Assembly: GCA_963708775.1 (NCBI GenBank)
Contig: CAVPTI010000020.1
Location: 124,001 to 188,000 of the forward strand
DNA: 64,000 bases
Direction of reading: 5' to 3'
Origin: JAGVSR01 sp963708775
Lineage (GTDB): Bacteria; Pseudomonadota; Alphaproteobacteria; Rhizobiales; Hyphomicrobiaceae
The translations under genes were made by a program, and so were the position numbers. This document shows, piece after piece, positions 62,614 to 64,000 of this stretch; the stretch's first letter is position 1, and each line of letters starts with the position of its first letter. The notes under the pieces are model-generated. The model did not search any database. It saw only the letters and a program-made list of their open reading frames with translations, and was not told the DNA's origin.

Positions 62614-63336
62614 TCAGTCCTTGCCAACGCCAGCAGACGGCGCGTGCAGGCGCTCCAGGGCTTCCGCCGCTATGGCGCGGGTCACGCTGCGCTGGCGCGA
62701 GAGGGCCAGCTGATCGCACGATTCGACTAGCTGAAGAGCCGCCTCGAACGAGCGCTCCATGTGCAGCGCCAGATGATTGATGACGTGCGGTTCAGGCGTC
62801 AACTGGCGGTCCGTGAAGAGTTTTACAAGCACCGCTTTCAAGACGTCGTCGCCCGGTGGGTCGATCCGCACCATTGGCAACGCGCGCAAGCGCGAGCGCA
62901 GATCGGGAAGGGCAACCGACAAATCGCCGGGCGCGGTGCGCGAGGTTGCAAGCAGCGCGTACCCTTTCTCCTTCGTCAGATTGAGGAGATGAAAGAACAC
63001 ACGCTCGTCCGAGATGCCACGATCGAGATCTTCAATGGCAATGGCGCCGGTCCGTTCAATTTCTGCCACGGCTTCTTCCGTCAAGGCGGACGCGGCGAGA
63101 CTGCCGGCTCCAGATTTCAACCGCCAGACGTTGGTGAGGTGGCTTTTACCGGAGCCGGTGGGGCCAACGACAATCGCGGCCCTTGCCGTCCAGTTCGGCC
63201 AGCCATCGACAAGCGCCACGGCCGCTTCGTTGCTCGCGCCGACGAGAAAATCCTCGAGCGCGAGCGCCGGCCGGTGAGGCAGGTTGAGCACGAGCTGCTC
63301 GGGAACGGCTTTGGGCTCGGGAGCGATCATTGCCAC
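62614..63336 (-). CDS. hdaA: Hda-type regulator of DnaA inactivation (AAA+)
   Basis: This 240-residue DnaA-like AAA+ protein has an N-terminal sliding-clamp-binding motif 'EQLVLNLPHRPAL', Walker A 'VVGPTGSGKSHL' and Walker B 'AIAIEDLDRG'. 'LRSRLRALPMVRI' is the sensor/arginine region. It lacks the DNA-binding domain of DnaA. With the clamp it promotes ATP hydrolysis by DnaA to prevent re-initiation. It lies between the CDP-alcohol transferase and ppk genes, as often in Rhizobiales. Confidence 0.93.
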   Translation of the reverse strand: MAMIAPEPKAVPEQLVLNLPHRPALALEDFLVGASNEAAVALVDGWPNWTARAAIVVGPTGSGKSHLTNVWRLKSGAGSLAASALTEEAVAEIERTGAIAIEDLDRGISDERVFFHLLNLTKEKGYALLATSRTAPGDLSVALPDLRSRLRALPMVRIDPPGDDVLKAVLVKLFTDRQLTPEPHVINHLALHMERSFEAALQLVESCDQLALSRQRSVTRAIAAEALERLHAPSAGVGKD

Positions 63337-63377
63337 CTTTCCAGAGTTGCAGGCGGCGGCTATCGGGCGACGTCCGG

Positions 63378-63974
63378 TCAGGTTCGTGAGCCGGGTACGT
63401 CCGCGGCCGACATATGCCGAAGCCAGAGGTCGAGATAGGCCGCCAGGGACGCGAACGTCAACGCGCCCGTCAGCCCAATCAGCAGGATCTTGAGCGTATC
63501 GAGCCCGAGAGCAAAGGCTTGATCGGCCAGGACGACAGCGACGAGAACCACGAGGGCCGCCGTATTGGCCTTACTGACGCCCAGCGGCTTCATCTGGAAC
63601 GGCCGGTGCATGAGCCATGCGAGCACCACACCGGCCACAATCAATATGTCGCGCGAGACAACGGCGATCACCAGCCAGGAGGGCAGTGCTCCGGACACGC
63701 CGAAAGCGACAAACATGCTGACGACCAGAAGCTTGTCGGCGATGGGATCGAGGTAGGATCCGAGTTCGGTTTTCCAATCGAAGCGATTGGCAAGATAGCC
63801 GTCCACCGCATCCGACAGGCCCGCGACGAGGAAGGCGAAGAACGCCAGCTGAGACTGCCCAGTCACCAAAAGCCAGAATATGACCGGGACAAGAATAACG
63901 CGGCCGGTCGTGATGATGTTTGGCAAACTCACGGTCAAATCTTTGGATGTTTGTTGTTGGGCCGATCGGGCCAT
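63378..63974 (-). CDS. CDP-alcohol phosphatidyltransferase (PgsA-like)
   Basis: This 198-residue membrane protein has five or six hydrophobic segments. The family motif reads 'LSDAVDGYLANRFDWKTELG' then 'SYLDPIADK', close to DxxDGxxAR-x8-GxxxDxxxD but with Asn at the Arg position, which varies in this subfamily. It probably makes phosphatidylglycerophosphate or a related lipid; pgsA and cardiolipin-synthase roles cannot be separated by eye. It is the first gene of the chain leading to hdaA-ppk-ppx-dnaJ, and its start is 26 bp from the window end. Confidence 0.88.
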   Translation of the reverse strand: MARSAQQQTSKDLTVSLPNIITTGRVILVPVIFWLLVTGQSQLAFFAFLVAGLSDAVDGYLANRFDWKTELGSYLDPIADKLLVVSMFVAFGVSGALPSWLVIAVVSRDILIVAGVVLAWLMHRPFQMKPLGVSKANTAALVVLVAVVLADQAFALGLDTLKILLIGLTGALTFASLAAYLDLWLRHMSAADVPGSRT

Positions 63975-64000
63975 GCTGGCAGGCTTGAGGCCGCCGGGTG

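Noticed and set aside
1..64000. CRISPR arrays, insertion sequences, prophage or integrase genes
   Set aside because: No regularly spaced repeats, transposase motifs or phage genes were seen on either strand.

Overview
This is a 64 kb, GC-rich stretch of an alphaproteobacterial chromosome, most likely order Hyphomicrobiales (Rhizobiales) and plausibly near Hyphomicrobium. The basis is a circularly permuted two-piece tmRNA gene encoding the tag ANDNYAEAAVAA, SspB and Hda of the alphaproteobacterial type, an FtsZ with a very long linker, and a murE-to-lpxC-bamD-ligA cell-wall block. The genus is inference. There are no insertion sequences, CRISPR arrays, prophage genes, rRNAs or tRNAs; nearly everything is core chromosome.

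Layout. 1-4 kb: a partial TonB-dependent receptor (minus) opposite a small exported protein and exbB-exbD-tonB (plus), an iron/nutrient uptake unit. 4-7 kb: a soluble histidine kinase and a HerA-type ATPase, ending 6 bp from the convergent rfbC. 7-15.7 kb (minus): psd-pssA-rfbC, a DegP-type protease, DUF2065-hflK-hflC membrane protein quality control, thyA-folA, and a CPBP membrane protease. 15.8-17 kb (plus): permuted ssrA directly followed by sspB, the adaptor for ssrA-tagged proteins. 17-20 kb: small orphan gene, fumC, a ccdAB toxin-antitoxin pair, a DUF4169 gene and a ribbon-helix-helix gene. 20-24 kb: a large AsmA-family gene. 24-31 kb: uvrD-like helicase, bactofilin, a membrane-anchored J-domain-like protein and a DUF3754 membrane protein. 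31-34 kb: prmA and an aminopeptidase P.

33.8-53.4 kb is one long minus-strand division and cell-wall block read murE-murF-mraY-murD-ftsW-murG-murC-murB-ddl-ftsQ-ftsA-ftsZ-lpxC-bamD-ligA, with ATGA stop/start overlaps at murE/murF, murD/ftsW and murB/ddl. The usual head of the cluster (mraZ-rsmH-ftsL-ftsI) is absent, and so is recN, often found between bamD and ligA. 53.9-57.9 kb holds a small PepSY-like exported protein, aspS, a small orphan and rnd. 57.9-64 kb (minus) is a chain CDP-alcohol phosphatidyltransferase-hda-ppk-ppx-dnaJ/cbpA, linking DnaA inactivation with polyphosphate turnover.

The main caution is that seven genes (fumC, asmA, the DUF3754 gene twice, pepP, ftsA, ftsQ, murD) have reading frames broken by single-base indels, mostly extra bases in short homopolymers. 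ftsA, ftsQ and murD are normally essential, so most of these look like sequencing or assembly errors rather than true pseudogenes. No clearly new multi-gene system is seen. The most interesting items are the ssrA-sspB adjacency, the J-domain membrane protein, the histidine kinase/HerA pair, the truncated head of the dcw cluster and several unexplained inverted repeats.
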